DNA of 64,000 nt from Blastococcus sp. URHD0036 (GTDB lineage Bacteria; Actinomycetota; Actinomycetes; Mycobacteriales; Geodermatophilaceae), in contig NZ_JNIK01000021.1 of NCBI RefSeq assembly GCF_000701365.1, positions 124,001 to 188,000 of the forward strand, in the 5' to 3' direction. A program made the translations under genes and the position numbers. Under the pieces are notes generated by a model. The model was not told the DNA's origin. It was given only the letters and a program-made list of their open reading frames with translations, and ran no database searches. Position 1 is the first letter of the stretch. Each line of letters opens with the position of its first letter. Below, in pieces: positions 1 to 9,595 of the stretch.

Positions 1-381
1 ACCGGCGCCCAGCTCGTCGCCCTCGGCAGCCGCACCGCCGGCGTCATGGGCACCGACGCGCTCCGGGACGCCGTGGTGGCCGCCAGCCTGCGCAGCGGTG
101 AGCCGATGTGGGCCATGCCGATGCCGAAGGAGCTGCGCAAGGGCATCGACTCACCGCTGGCCGACATGGTCAACGCCAACGCCGACCGGATGGGCGGCAT
201 GCTCGTCGCGGCGCACTTCCTGGCCGAGTTCGTGCCGGCGGGGCTGCCCTGGGCGCACATCGACATCGCCGGGCCGAGCTACAACACCGGCGGTCCGTGG
301 GGCTACACGCCCAAGGGCGGCACCGGCGTCCCCGTGCGCACCCTCCTGGCCACGATCGAGGACGCGATCGCCGAGGCATAG
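1..381 (+). CDS. pepA: Leucyl aminopeptidase, C-terminal part (gene starts before the window)
   Basis: The frame is open from base 1 to a TAG stop at 381 and gives the last 126 residues of an M17 leucyl aminopeptidase, a cytosolic hexameric metallopeptidase that removes N-terminal residues from peptides. The visible part holds the end of the catalytic domain, including the family-typical stretch AHIDIAGPSYN and the closing GGTGVPVRTL segment. The metal-binding residues and the catalytic lysine lie upstream of the window. The gene converges on the next one, with a hairpin in the gap. The family call is firm; only the truncated part can be checked. Confidence 0.9.
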   Translation, partial: TGAQLVALGSRTAGVMGTDALRDAVVAASLRSGEPMWAMPMPKELRKGIDSPLADMVNANADRMGGMLVAAHFLAEFVPAGLPWAHIDIAGPSYNTGGPWGYTPKGGTGVPVRTLLATIEDAIAEA

Positions 382-429
382 GAAGCTATCCCCACGTCTC
401 CGGGTCGGCGACGTGGGGAGAGGTTCCTA
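379..429. terminator. Bidirectional terminator hairpin between pepA and 437-784
   Basis: The perfect arms CCCCACGTC (390-398) and GACGTGGGG (410-418) are nested inside the outer arms TAGGAA (379-384) and TTCCTA (424-429). The structure overlaps the pepA stop and ends just before the convergent gene, so it can serve both strands. There is no long T tract. Confidence 0.6.
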
Positions 430-436
430 TACCGCG

Positions 437-784
437 TCACTCGAGGCGGTTGGCCTTCTGCCGCGCCGACCAGTCGCGCATCCGCTGGGGGTAGCCGGTG
501 ACCTGGGCGTCGTACACCGGGATGGCCAGGTCACGGGAGAGCTTGCGGGCCACATCCGGACCGGAGATGCGGCGGCGGGTCCACTCACCGTCCGCGGCGA
601 CGAGCAGGATCGTCGTCTCGGTGACGGCGGTGCGCGGCTCGACGTAGCCCTCGACGCCGCGGCGGCTGGCCACGAACTGCTCGAGGTGGCCGAGGTCCTC
701 CCGGACCGAGGCGCGGTCCAGCGTGCCCCGGCGGTCCCCGCCCCCGCCCCGGCGCCTCCCCCGCAGTCGGCCGAACAGCCCCAT
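437..784 (-). CDS. Conserved actinobacterial protein of unknown function, 115 aa
   Basis: I do not recognise a named family. The start is ATG at 784 because GGAGG stands at the right distance upstream; a longer frame exists but its translation looks random. The N-terminus is very basic and glycine-rich (MGLFGRLRGRRRGGGG) and is followed by a compact alpha/beta-like region ending YPQRMRDWSARQKANRLE. There is no signal peptide or membrane segment. It lies between pepA and lpdA and is divergent from lpdA. Confidence 0.7.
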   Translation of the reverse strand: MGLFGRLRGRRRGGGGDRRGTLDRASVREDLGHLEQFVASRRGVEGYVEPRTAVTETTILLVAADGEWTRRRISGPDVARKLSRDLAIPVYDAQVTGYPQRMRDWSARQKANRLE

Positions 785-951
785 CGCGCCGCCTCCGTCC
801 CTCGGTGCCCCGCCCTGCTGAGCAGGTGTGTCGAAGCACGCCCGAGGACACCAACGGGGTGTCCGGCCGCACCGTTCCCGGGGTGGCAGGATGGACCTGA
901 CCATCCCCCGTCCGAGCGACACGGGGGCCGCAGGAACTCGAGGAGCCACTC

Positions 952-2331
952 GTGAGCGCACCCACCACCCCCGCCGACCTGGTCATCCTCGGCGGTGGCT
1001 CGGGTGGATACGCGGCCGCGTTCCGCGCGTCCGAGCTCGGGCTGGATGTCGTCCTCATCGAGAAGGACAAGGTCGGCGGCACCTGCCTGCACCGCGGCTG
1101 CATCCCGACCAAGGCGCTCCTGCACGCCGGCGAGGTCGCCGACCTGGCCCGCGACGGCGAGCAGTTCGGCGTGAAGACCTCCCTGGCCGGCATCGACATG
1201 GACGGCGTCAACGCCTATAAGGACGGCGTCATCTCCAAGCTCTACAAGGGGCTGCAGGGCCTGGTGAAGGCCCGCAAGATCACCTACGTCGAGGGCGAGG
1301 GGCGGCTCACCTCCCCCACCACGGTCGAGGTGGGCGGCCAGACCTACGAGGGCAAGCACGTCCTGCTGGCCACCGGGTCCTACGCCCGGTCGCTCCCGGG
1401 GCTGGAGATCGACGGCACGAAGGTCATCACCAGCGACCACGCGCTGAACCTCGACCGGGTACCCGCCTCGGCGATCATCCTCGGCGGCGGTGTCATCGGC
1501 TGCGAGTTCGCCAGCGCCTGGAAGTCCTTCGGCGTCGACGTCACCATCGTCGAGGCGCTCCCCCACCTGGTGCCGCTGGAGGACGAGTCCTCCTCCAAGC
1601 TGCTGGAGCGCGCCTTCCGCCGCCGCAAGATCGCCTTCGAGCTGGGCAGCCGCTTCTCCGGCGTCCAGAGCACGGAGAACGGCGTCAAGGTCTCGCTGGA
1701 GAACGGCAAGGAGATCGAGGCCGAGCTGCTGCTCGTCGCCGTCGGCCGCGGGCCGGTCAGCCAGGGCCTCGGCTACGAGGAGGCCGGCGTCGCCATGGAG
1801 CGCGGCTACGTACTCGTCGACGAGTACTGCCGGACCAACGTGCCGACCATCTCCGCCGTCGGTGACCTGATCCCGACCCTGCAGCTGGCCCACGTCGGCT
1901 TCGGCGAGGGCATCCTCGTCGCCGAGCGGGTCGCCGGGCTGAACCCCGCCCCGATCGACTACGCGGGCGTCCCCCGGATCACCTACTCCGACCCCGAGGT
2001 CGCCTCCGTCGGCCTCACCGAGGCGCAGGCCAAGGAGCGCTACGGCGACGTCACCACGCTGACCTACGACCTCGCCGGCAACGGCCGCAGCCAGATCCTG
2101 AAGACGGCGGGCGCGGTCAAGCTGATCCAGGCGCCCGACGGCCCGGTCGTCGGCATCCACATGGTCGGCAGCCGCGTCGGCGAGCTCATCGCCGAGGCGC
2201 AGCTCATCTACAACTGGGAGGCCGAGGCTGACGACGTCGCCAGCCTCATCCACCCGCACCCGACCCAGAGCGAGGCCCTCGGCGAGGCGCACCTGGCGCT
2301 GGCCGGCAAGCCGCTGCACGTGCACGGCTGA
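952..2331 (+). CDS. lpdA: Dihydrolipoyl dehydrogenase (E3)
   Basis: This E3 flavoenzyme reoxidises dihydrolipoyl groups of 2-oxoacid dehydrogenase complexes and passes electrons to NAD+. The FAD-binding GGGSGG lies at residues 14-19, the redox disulfide is Cys45-Cys50 (GGTCLHRGC), the NAD-binding GGGVIG lies near residue 180, and the catalytic HPHPTQSE motif is close to the C-terminus. The length of 459 aa is normal. Start is GTG at 952, with AGGAG at 941-945. It is followed 46 bases later by the E2 gene, so the two probably share a transcript. Confidence 0.96.
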   Translation: MSAPTTPADLVILGGGSGGYAAAFRASELGLDVVLIEKDKVGGTCLHRGCIPTKALLHAGEVADLARDGEQFGVKTSLAGIDMDGVNAYKDGVISKLYKGLQGLVKARKITYVEGEGRLTSPTTVEVGGQTYEGKHVLLATGSYARSLPGLEIDGTKVITSDHALNLDRVPASAIILGGGVIGCEFASAWKSFGVDVTIVEALPHLVPLEDESSSKLLERAFRRRKIAFELGSRFSGVQSTENGVKVSLENGKEIEAELLLVAVGRGPVSQGLGYEEAGVAMERGYVLVDEYCRTNVPTISAVGDLIPTLQLAHVGFGEGILVAERVAGLNPAPIDYAGVPRITYSDPEVASVGLTEAQAKERYGDVTTLTYDLAGNGRSQILKTAGAVKLIQAPDGPVVGIHMVGSRVGELIAEAQLIYNWEAEADDVASLIHPHPTQSEALGEAHLALAGKPLHVHG

Positions 2332-2377
2332 CCCACCACCACCCCACCAGCGCCACCACAGAAGGAGCCCCGCACCG

Positions 2378-4261
2378 ATGCCGACGTCCGTCACCATGCC
2401 CGCCCTGGGCGAGAGCGTCACCGAGGGCACGGTCACCCGATGGCTGAAGCAGGAGGGTGACCAGGTAGAGGTCGACGAGCCCCTCCTCGAGGTCTCGACC
2501 GACAAGGTCGACACCGAGATCCCCTCGCCCGCGGCCGGCGTGCTGTCGAAGATCCTGGTCGCCGAGGACGAGACCGTGGACGTCGGCGCCGAGCTCGCGG
2601 TGATCGGTGGCGACGGCGACGGCGGGAGCGACTCCGCGAGCGCGCCGCCCGCCTCGGCCGAGGACGCCGACACCACCCCGCAGACGCCCGACCAGCAGGT
2701 CCAGGACACCGACCCCGCCTCCGACGCCGACGCCGGCCAGCCCGCTCCGGCCGCGGAGGCACCCGCACCCTCCGGCGACGGCGGTCAGGCCGGTGGGGGT
2801 CAGGGCGGCGGCGAGGGCACCCCGGTGACCATGCCGGCGCTCGGCGAGAGCGTCACCGAGGGCACCGTGACCCGCTGGCTCAAGGCCGTCGGTGACGAGG
2901 TCAGCGCCGACGAGCCGCTGCTCGAGGTCTCCACCGACAAGGTCGACACCGAGATCCCCTCTCCCGTCTCCGGCACGCTGCTGTCCATCGCGGTCCAGGA
3001 GGACGAGACCGTCGAGGTCGGCGCCGAGCTGGCCGTGATCGGAAGCGCCTCCGGTGGCGCGGCCCCCGCCGCGCAGCCGCAGCAGGCCGCTCCGCAGCAG
3101 GCCGCGCCGGAGCCGAAGGAGGAGACCCCGACGGCCAAGCCGGCGTCGGAGACCCCCGGTGGCGACTACGGGTCCAGCGGCTCGCTGCCCTCGACGTCGC
3201 CCACGGACGCCCCGGCCCCCGCGCAGGCGGTGGCCCCGCAGGCGCCGGCCGCCCCGGCTCCGGCCGCATCCGCGCCGGCCCCCTCGGCCCCGGCCGCCGC
3301 GAGCGACGACGGCGGGCAGTACGTCACCCCCCTGGTCCGCCGGCTGGCTGCCGACCAGGGCGTGGACCTCTCGTCGGTGACGGGCACCGGCGTGGGTGGC
3401 CGGATCCGCAAGCAGGACGTGCTCGCCGCCGCCCAGCAGTCGGCACCGGCCGCCGCTCCGAGCGCCCCCGCCGCGTCCTCGGCTCCGGCAGCCCGGTCGG
3501 CGACCCCGTCCCCGGCCGCCCAGCCCGACACCTCGCTGCGCGGCCGCACGGAGAAGATGCCGCGGCTGCGCAAGGTCATCGCGCAGCGGATGGTCGAGTC
3601 GCTGGCGATCAGCGCCCAGCTGACCACCGTGGTCGAGGCCGACGTCACGAAGATCGCCACCCTGCGGAACCGGGCGAAGCGCGACTTCGAGGCCCGCGAG
3701 GGCGTGAAGCTGTCGTTCCTGCCGTTCTTCGCGAAGGCCGCGGTGGAGGCGCTGAAGTCCTACCCGTCGGTCAACTCGTCGGTGGACATGGAGGCCGGCA
3801 CGGTCACCTACCACGACGCCGAGAACCTGGGCATCGCCGTCGACACCGACCGCGGGCTGCTCGTCCCGGTCATCCACGGCGCCGGCGACCTCAGCATCGG
3901 CGGGCTGGCGCGCAAGATCGCCGACCTCGCGGACCGGACCCGGAACAACAAGGTCAGCCCGGACGAGCTCGGCGGCGGCACCTTCACGCTCACCAACACC
4001 GGCAGCCGGGGCGCGCTCTTCGACACCCCGATCATCAACCAGCCGCAGGTCGCCATCCTCGGCACCGGCTCGGTGGTGAAGCGCCCGGTCGTCGTCTCCG
4101 ACCCCGAGCTCGGCGAGGTCATCGCGATCCGCTCGATGGTCTACCTCGCGCTGACCTACGACCACCGCATCGTCGACGGTGCCGACGCCGCCCGCTTCCT
4201 CACCGCGGTGCGGGAGCGGCTGGAGGCCGGCCAGTTCGAGGGCGAGCTCGGCCTCGCCTGA
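2378..4261 (+). CDS. sucB: Dihydrolipoamide acyltransferase (E2) with two lipoyl domains
   Basis: This is the E2 core of a 2-oxoacid dehydrogenase complex. In actinobacteria this protein (SucB/DlaT) usually serves pyruvate and/or 2-oxoglutarate dehydrogenase. Two nearly identical lipoyl domains occupy about residues 3-78 and 148-225, each with the acceptor lysine in STDKVDTEI (Lys43 and about Lys188). They are joined by long Ala/Pro/Glu linkers. A peripheral subunit-binding domain follows at about 314-350, then the acyltransferase domain with the catalytic DHRIVDG near residue 594. It is 627 aa. It sits with lpdA, lipB and lipA, which supply its partner and its cofactor. Substrate assignment between the two complexes cannot be made from sequence. 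Confidence 0.93.
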   Translation: MPTSVTMPALGESVTEGTVTRWLKQEGDQVEVDEPLLEVSTDKVDTEIPSPAAGVLSKILVAEDETVDVGAELAVIGGDGDGGSDSASAPPASAEDADTTPQTPDQQVQDTDPASDADAGQPAPAAEAPAPSGDGGQAGGGQGGGEGTPVTMPALGESVTEGTVTRWLKAVGDEVSADEPLLEVSTDKVDTEIPSPVSGTLLSIAVQEDETVEVGAELAVIGSASGGAAPAAQPQQAAPQQAAPEPKEETPTAKPASETPGGDYGSSGSLPSTSPTDAPAPAQAVAPQAPAAPAPAASAPAPSAPAAASDDGGQYVTPLVRRLAADQGVDLSSVTGTGVGGRIRKQDVLAAAQQSAPAAAPSAPAASSAPAARSATPSPAAQPDTSLRGRTEKMPRLRKVIAQRMVESLAISAQLTTVVEADVTKIATLRNRAKRDFEAREGVKLSFLPFFAKAAVEALKSYPSVNSSVDMEAGTVTYHDAENLGIAVDTDRGLLVPVIHGAGDLSIGGLARKIADLADRTRNNKVSPDELGGGTFTLTNTGSRGALFDTPIINQPQVAILGTGSVVKRPVVVSDPELGEVIAIRSMVYLALTYDHRIVDGADAARFLTAVRERLEAGQFEGELGLA

Positions 4262-4296
4262 GTAAGGACCCCCCTGCCCCCCACCACTCGCGAGCT

Positions 4297-4327
4297 CGCG
4301 GCGGGCCCCTGCACGGGGGCCGCCGCG
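4297..4327 (+). terminator. Hairpin after sucB
   Basis: Arms CGCGGCGG (4297-4304) and CCGCCGCG (4320-4327) enclose an inner CCCC/GGGG stem with one mismatch. It lies in the 89-base gap before the next gene. The T tract is weak, so it could be a terminator or a 3'-stabilising hairpin. Confidence 0.5.
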
Positions 4328-4350
4328 ACCTCCGTCCCTGAGGAGGGTCC

Positions 4351-5256
4351 ATGAGAGTCGCCGTCACCGGTTCGTCCGGTCTGATCGGTTCCCGCCTCGT
4401 CCCCGCACTGACCGAGGACGGCCACGAGGTCCTGCGCCTGGTCCGCCGGACGCCGCGGACCGCCGAGGAGCACCGCTGGGACCCCCAGCACCGCCGGATC
4501 GACCCGTCGCTGCTCGCCGACGTCGACGCAGTGGTCAACCTCGCCGGCACCGGGGTCGGTGACAAGCGGTGGACCGAGAAGCGCAAGCAGGAGATCCTGC
4601 GCAGCCGGGTGGACGCCACGACCACGGTGAGCGCGGCACTGGCCGAGGCGGCGGCGAGCGACCCCGGGCGGGAGCGCGTCCTGCTCTCGGCCTCGGCGGT
4701 GGGCTGGTACGGCGACACCGGTGACCGGGTGGTCCGCGAGAACGCGCCGGCCGGGAAGGACTTCCTGGCGCACGTCTGCGAGCAGTGGGAGACCGCCACC
4801 GCACCGGCCGAGCAGGCCGGCGTGCGGGTGGTGCGGCTGCGCACCGGGCTGGTGCTGGGGCGCGGTGGCCTGCTAAAGCGGCTGGCCCCGCTCTTCCGGC
4901 TCGGGGTCGGTGGCCGGCTCGGCTCGGGCGAGCAGTACTGGCCGTGGATCAGCCTGACCGACGAGGTCGACGCCATCCGCTTCCTGCTCACCGCGCCGGT
5001 CTCCGGTCCGGTGAACCTCACGGGCCCGGCTCCGGTCACCAACGCGGAGTTCACCCGGGCCCTGGCGCAGGTCCTGCACCGTCCGGCGGCACTCCCCGTG
5101 CCCGGGGTGGCGCTGCGGGCGGTGGTGGGCGAGTTCGGCCCCGTCGGGATCCTGGGCGGCCAGCGTGCCGTTCCCGCGGCGCTCGAGGCGGCCGGGTTCA
5201 CCTGGACCCACCCCGACGTGACGTCGGCGCTGCGCTCGGCGCTCGGCAAGGACTGA
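4351..5256 (+). CDS. TIGR01777-family NAD-dependent epimerase/dehydratase-like protein
   Basis: This is an atypical short-chain dehydrogenase of the YfcH/SulA-like epimerase group. The N-terminal Rossmann motif is AVTGSSGLIG at residues 4-13, and the mid-protein LLSASAVGWYGDTGD segment and the C-terminal DUF1731-like tail are characteristic. It has 301 aa, as expected for the family. Start is ATG at 4351, with GAGGAGGG directly upstream. In actinobacteria this family often follows the E2 gene. Its substrate is unknown. Confidence 0.85.
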   Translation: MRVAVTGSSGLIGSRLVPALTEDGHEVLRLVRRTPRTAEEHRWDPQHRRIDPSLLADVDAVVNLAGTGVGDKRWTEKRKQEILRSRVDATTTVSAALAEAAASDPGRERVLLSASAVGWYGDTGDRVVRENAPAGKDFLAHVCEQWETATAPAEQAGVRVVRLRTGLVLGRGGLLKRLAPLFRLGVGGRLGSGEQYWPWISLTDEVDAIRFLLTAPVSGPVNLTGPAPVTNAEFTRALAQVLHRPAALPVPGVALRAVVGEFGPVGILGGQRAVPAALEAAGFTWTHPDVTSALRSALGKD

Positions 5257-5274
5257 GCGCCCGCCTGTCGCCGC

Positions 5275-6816
5275 TCAGCCCGGGCGGCCGGCGGCGGCGA
5301 TCCGCCAGCCGTCGGTTCCGCGGACCAGCTCGACCCTGACGGGTGCGACGGCCCGGGCCGGGACCTGCTGCACCGACCGATCCGGCTCCGCGGCCGACAC
5401 GACCGCATACCCCTCCCAGCCGTCACGCGCCTCGATGCGCACCCGGTCGCCGTCCGCCACGACCGTGACCGGCCCCTCCACCCGCGGCGCGAAGCCGGCC
5501 AGCCGCTGCCCGGCCGCGGCCAGGCGGGCCACGGCGGCCTCGTCCGCCGCCCGCAGCGGGCTGCCGGGCGGGTAGACCGCGGCGAGCTCCGCAGGATGGG
5601 CCCGGGTGAACGCCTCGGCCCGCCGCGCGTACAGCTCCGTCAGGACGGCCAGCCAGTCGGTCTCCGCCGCAGGCGTGGGCGCGGGCGCGCCCGGCCCAGG
5701 AGGCGGCGCGGTGGTCGCCGCGGCCGGTCGCGCGGAGGCACCGGGATCGGCTGCCGAGCCGGCCCAGACGCCCCCGATCGCGGCGGCTGCACCCAGCAGC
5801 AGGGCAGCTCCCAGCAGCACCGCCACCGTCCGCGGCGCCCGCCCGGCGGGGATCCGGAGCTGCGGCCTCCGGCGGCGCTGCTGGGCCGCCGGGGCGGGAC
5901 CTCTCCGGCGTGCGACCTGGTGCGTGAGCTCGGTGCGCGGCCCGCGTCCGGTGGCGCCCAGCTCGGCGTCGGGCACCCCCGCGCCCGGCAGCCGCACCGG
6001 CTCGGGACGGCAGGCGTGCCGTAGGTCCAGGGCGAACTCCGCCGCGGTGGGCCGGTCGGCGGGGTCGGCGGCCAGCCCCCGGGCGATGACCTCGCGCAGG
6101 GCGGGCGGTGCCTCCGGAGCGAGCAGGTCCAGGTCGGGCAGCTCCCCGGTCGCCGCGACGGCGAGGGTGTCGGCCGGAGTGGCCGCGTTCCAGGGTGCGA
6201 CGCCGGTCAGGGCGTGGAAGGCGGCCGCGGCGACCCCGAAGACGTCCGACGCCGGCCCGGTCGCACCGCCGCGCGCCACGGTGGGATCGACGTAGGCCGG
6301 GGTGACCTCGCCGGACGACTGCTCACCCAGCACGCGGGCGACGCCGAGGTCGGTGAGCACCGGCCGGCCCTCGGCGGTGAAGACGACGTTGCCCGGGGAG
6401 AGGTCGCCGTGCACGATCCCGGCCCCGTGCGCGGCGGCCAGCGCGGCCGCGACCGGTGAGACGGCGGTGACCACCTCGCCCGGGCGCAGCCTCCCCCGCC
6501 GGGCGAGCAGCGCCGCGAGGCTGCCACCGGCCAGCAGCTCCAGCACGAGCGCGACCCGCGCCCGCCCCCCGCGCCGTGGCTGGTGCACCACCTCGATGAG
6601 CCGGACCAGGTGCGGGTGGTCGAGTTCTCCGAGGAGTGCCGCCTCCCGGGCCTGCCGTTCGGGGTCGCCGGTCACGAGGACCTTGACCGCCACCGGCTCG
6701 CCGCCACCGCGGGGCACCGCCCGCCACACCTCTCCCGAGCCGCCCCGGCCCAGGAGCTGCTCGAGGCGGTAGCCGGGGACGACGGGGGCCATGGGGACCG
6801 GGTTCTCGTCGGACAC
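5275..6816 (-). CDS. Membrane-anchored PknB-type Ser/Thr protein kinase
   Basis: The cytosolic kinase domain spans about residues 15-275, followed by a Pro/Arg-rich juxtamembrane linker, one membrane helix (VAVLLGAALLLGAAAAIGG) and a secreted C-terminal domain of about 120 aa. The glycine loop is LGRGGSGEVW and the VAVK lysine is present. The catalytic loop reads HGDLSPGN rather than HRDLKPEN, and DFG is replaced by DLG, so the invariant Asp residues are kept but the catalytic-loop Lys is Ser. Activity is therefore likely but not certain. The GTG start at 6816 has no clear ribosome site; ATG at 6792 is an alternative. It is convergent with the epimerase gene. The extracellular domain is unrecognised and might be a sensor. 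Confidence 0.85.
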   Translation of the reverse strand: MSDENPVPMAPVVPGYRLEQLLGRGGSGEVWRAVPRGGGEPVAVKVLVTGDPERQAREAALLGELDHPHLVRLIEVVHQPRRGGRARVALVLELLAGGSLAALLARRGRLRPGEVVTAVSPVAAALAAAHGAGIVHGDLSPGNVVFTAEGRPVLTDLGVARVLGEQSSGEVTPAYVDPTVARGGATGPASDVFGVAAAAFHALTGVAPWNAATPADTLAVAATGELPDLDLLAPEAPPALREVIARGLAADPADRPTAAEFALDLRHACRPEPVRLPGAGVPDAELGATGRGPRTELTHQVARRRGPAPAAQQRRRRPQLRIPAGRAPRTVAVLLGAALLLGAAAAIGGVWAGSAADPGASARPAAATTAPPPGPGAPAPTPAAETDWLAVLTELYARRAEAFTRAHPAELAAVYPPGSPLRAADEAAVARLAAAGQRLAGFAPRVEGPVTVVADGDRVRIEARDGWEGYAVVSAAEPDRSVQQVPARAVAPVRVELVRGTDGWRIAAAGRPG

Positions 6817-6939
6817 GGGCGGCACCGTAGGCGGGATCGGCGACCGCCCGCTGCCGCCGTCCACAGGGGGGCGGACGCTACAGCCGCTGTACCGGCGGCC
6901 CGCCGGGTGGCAGCCGCGGCGGCCCCTTAGGTTCGTGGC

Positions 6940-8172
6940 GTGGTCCTCCCCGCGCGCGCCGAGGTCGTCGTCATCGGTGCCGGCCTCGCCGGGCTCTCGG
7001 CAGCGGGTCGCCTGGCCCGGGCGGGGATCGACGTGCACGTGGTGGAGGCGGGCCGGCACGCCGGAGGGCGGCTGGCCACCGAGCGCATCGACGGCTTCGT
7101 CGTCGACCGCGGCTTCCAGGTGCTGAACACCGGATATCCGCGGGTGGCGGCCGACCTCGACGTCCCCGCGCTGGAGATGGGCTGGTTCTGGCCCGGCGCG
7201 GTGCTGCGCCACGAGGGCCGCACCTCCCGGGTCGTCGATCCCCGCCGGCACCCGGCCACCGCGCTGGAGACGCTGCGCGCGCCGATCGGGTCGATCGCCC
7301 GGAAGACGGCGATCGCGGCGTACTCCGCCCGGGTCGGGTACGGCCCCGTCGGCGGCGGTGGACCCGAGACGACGGCGGAGCAGCGGCTGCACTCGGCCGG
7401 TGTCGGCGAGGAGGCGCTGGAGCGGTTCTTCCGTCCCTTCCTCGCCGGTGTGCTGCTGGAGTCGGAGCTGGCGACGTCCAGCCGCTACCTGGACCTGCTC
7501 TGGCGGAGCTTCGCCCGCGGCCGCATCGGCCTGCCCCGGGCCGGGATGCAGGCGGTGGGCGAGCAGCTGGCCGCTCAGCTCGATCCGGCAACACTCCACC
7601 TCGACGTGAGGGTGAGCTCCGTCGCCCCGGGCGTGGTCACCTGCGCCGGGAGTCCGGTGCGGGCGGACGCCGTCGTCGTCGCCACCGACCCCGACACCGC
7701 AGCCGCCCTGCTCCCCGGCGTCGAGGCAACCGCGCCCCGGCAGGTCACCACCCACCTGCACGTGCTGCCGTCGTCCCCATGGGAGGACCCGCTCATCGTG
7801 CTGGGGACGCCGGAGGGGCGGCTGGTGAACAGCGTCGTCCTCACCGACGCGCAGCCGGCCTACTCCCCCGACGGCCGTGCGCTGATGGCCAGCTCGACGC
7901 TGGAGGTCACCACCGAGGCCGACGTCCGGGAGGAGATCGCCCGCCTGCACGACGTGCCGACCACCGACCTGCAACACCTCACGTCCGTCACGGTGCCGAA
8001 CGCCCAGCCGGCCGCGCTCCCCCCGCTGCAGCTGCGCCGGCCGGTCGACCTCGGCGACGGCGTCTTCGTCTGCGGCGACCACCGCGACACCCCGTCCATC
8101 CAGGGCGCCATGGCCAGCGGCGCGCGGACCGCGCGGGCCGTGCTGCGCACCCTCAGGCCCCGGGAGACCTGA
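6940..8172 (+). CDS. FAD-dependent amine oxidase/phytoene desaturase-like protein
   Basis: A 410-aa flavoprotein of the NAD(P)-binding Rossmann/amine-oxidase superfamily. The dinucleotide motif VVIGAGLAGLSAAGRLARAG lies at residues 10-29, and the C-terminal FAD-binding motif includes GVFVCGDHRDTPSIQGAMASG. It resembles the protoporphyrinogen-oxidase/phytoene-desaturase-like group, but no carotenoid genes are adjacent, so the substrate is open. Start is GTG at 6940. The next gene begins 3 bases after its stop, indicating an operon with the S51 peptidase and lipB. Confidence 0.85.
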   Translation: MVLPARAEVVVIGAGLAGLSAAGRLARAGIDVHVVEAGRHAGGRLATERIDGFVVDRGFQVLNTGYPRVAADLDVPALEMGWFWPGAVLRHEGRTSRVVDPRRHPATALETLRAPIGSIARKTAIAAYSARVGYGPVGGGGPETTAEQRLHSAGVGEEALERFFRPFLAGVLLESELATSSRYLDLLWRSFARGRIGLPRAGMQAVGEQLAAQLDPATLHLDVRVSSVAPGVVTCAGSPVRADAVVVATDPDTAAALLPGVEATAPRQVTTHLHVLPSSPWEDPLIVLGTPEGRLVNSVVLTDAQPAYSPDGRALMASSTLEVTTEADVREEIARLHDVPTTDLQHLTSVTVPNAQPAALPPLQLRRPVDLGDGVFVCGDHRDTPSIQGAMASGARTARAVLRTLRPRET

Positions 8173-8174
8173 CC

Positions 8175-8909
8175 GTGCCCGCCTCCGCGCCGACGATCCT
8201 CGCCACGAGCATCGGCTTCGACTCCCGGGGCCGCGGCCCGTACGACTGGTCGCCCGGGCCGGTGTTCGACCTCGCCGTCCAGCTCGCCGGCGCACCCGCC
8301 GAGCCGCGACTGTGCTTCCTCGGGACCGCCACCGGGGACGACCCGGCGCGCATCGCCGGCGTCTACGGCGCCTTCGCCGGCAGCGCCGTCCGGGTCAGCC
8401 ACCTGAGCCTCTTCCCCATGCCGACCGTGCCCGACGTGCGGGCGCACCTGCTGGCCCAGGACGTCGTCTGGGTGGGCGGCGGGAGCGTCGCCAACCTGCT
8501 CGCGGTCTGGCGGGTGCACGGCCTGGACGAGGTCTTCCGCGACGTGTGGGGGGCCGGCGTCGTGCTGGGCGGGGTGTCGGCCGGGTCGCTGTGCTGGCAC
8601 GTCGGCGGGAACACCGACTCCTTCGGCCCCGACCTGCGGCCGGTGACGAACGGGCTGGCGCTCATCCCGACGTCCAACAGCGTCCACTACGACTCCGAGG
8701 CCCAGCGCCGTCCGCTGTACCAGCGGCTGGTCGCCGACGGCACCCTGCCGCCCGGGCACGCCACCGACGACGGCGTGGGCCTGGTCTACCGCGGCACCGA
8801 GCTGGTGGAGGCCGTCGCCGACCGGCCGGGGGCGGGCGCCTACCGCGTCGAGCGGGGTGCCGACGGCACGGCGGTGGAGACCCGGATCCCACCCCGCCGC
8901 CTACGCTGA
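8175..8909 (+). CDS. Peptidase S51 (dipeptidase E/cyanophycinase-like) protein
   Basis: A 244-aa class-I-glutamine-amidotransferase-fold serine peptidase. The nucleophile elbow is [10 protein letters not shown], with an upstream [10 protein letters not shown] motif and a C-terminal [12 protein letters not shown] block typical of peptidase E. GTG at 8175 is chosen because it directly follows the previous stop and an upstream extension would run through that gene in another frame. It probably hydrolyses Asp-containing dipeptides or a related substrate. lipB begins 5 bases after its stop. Confidence 0.85.
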   Translation: MPASAPTILATSIGFDSRGRGPYDWSPGPVFDLAVQLAGAPAEPRLCFLGTATGDDPARIAGVYGAFAGSAVRVSHLSLFPMPTVPDVRAHLLAQDVVWVGGGSVANLLAVWRVHGLDEVFRDVWGAGVVLGGVSAGSLCWHVGGNTDSFGPDLRPVTNGLALIPTSNSVHYDSEAQRRPLYQRLVADGTLPPGHATDDGVGLVYRGTELVEAVADRPGAGAYRVERGADGTAVETRIPPRRLR

Positions 8910-8913
8910 GACC

Positions 8914-9552
8914 GTGAGCGAACTGCAGGTGGTCCGGGCCGGCCTCGTCGACTACACCGACGCCTGGGCGCGGCAGCGGGAGATCCACGCCGAGCGCGTC
9001 GCCGGCGCCGTCCCCGACACGATGCTGCTGCTGGAGCACCCGCCGGTCTACACCGCCGGGCGCCGCACGGAGCCGCACGAGCGACCGTTCGACGGCACCC
9101 CGGTCATCGACGTCGACCGCGGCGGGAAGATCACCTGGCACGGCCCGGGCCAGCTGGTCGGCTACCCGATCGTCGCGCTGCCCGACCCGGTGGACGTCGT
9201 CGCCCACGTCCGCCGTCTCGAGGACGCGCTGATCGAGGTGTGCGCCGGGTTCGGTCTGCCCACCCAGCGGGTCGAGGGGCGCAGCGGCGTCTGGGTGACG
9301 GCCGACGACCGCGGTCCGGACCGCAAGGTGGCGGCCATCGGCGTCCGGGTGGCCCGCGGCGTGACCATGCACGGCTTCGCGCTCAACTGCGACCCCGACA
9401 TGTCCGCCTTCGGCAACATGATCCCGTGCGGCATCCCGGACGCCGGGGCGACGTCGCTGACGGCCGAGCTCGGCCGCGACGTGACCGTGGCCGACGCGAT
9501 CGACCCGGTCGAGACGGCGATGCGCCGGGTGCTGACGCTCCAGCCCGCCTGA
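8914..9552 (+). CDS. lipB: Octanoyl-[acyl carrier protein]:protein N-octanoyltransferase
   Basis: LipB moves the octanoyl group from acyl carrier protein to the lipoyl-domain lysine, the first step of lipoate assembly before LipA. The signature [18 protein letters not shown] is present, with the catalytic lysine in RKVAAIGV and the acyl-thioester cysteine in PCGIPDAG. It is 212 aa from GTG at 8914; a start further upstream would overlap the preceding gene. It shares a block with the lipoylated E2 (sucB) and lipA, which fits a lipoylation cluster. Confidence 0.95.
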   Translation: MSELQVVRAGLVDYTDAWARQREIHAERVAGAVPDTMLLLEHPPVYTAGRRTEPHERPFDGTPVIDVDRGGKITWHGPGQLVGYPIVALPDPVDVVAHVRRLEDALIEVCAGFGLPTQRVEGRSGVWVTADDRGPDRKVAAIGVRVARGVTMHGFALNCDPDMSAFGNMIPCGIPDAGATSLTAELGRDVTVADAIDPVETAMRRVLTLQPA

Positions 9553-9595
9553 GCGGAGTCGCTCGAGCGCGGGATCCGTCACCCAGCGACTCCGC
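9553..9595. terminator. Convergent hairpin, GCGGAGTCGC type (lipB / GNAT gene)
   Basis: Arms GCGGAGTCGCT (9553-9563) and AGCGACTCCGC (9585-9595) are perfect and start right after the lipB stop, ending before the convergent GNAT gene. The same GGAGTCGC/GCGACTCC arms recur at 15360-15400. Confidence 0.6.
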
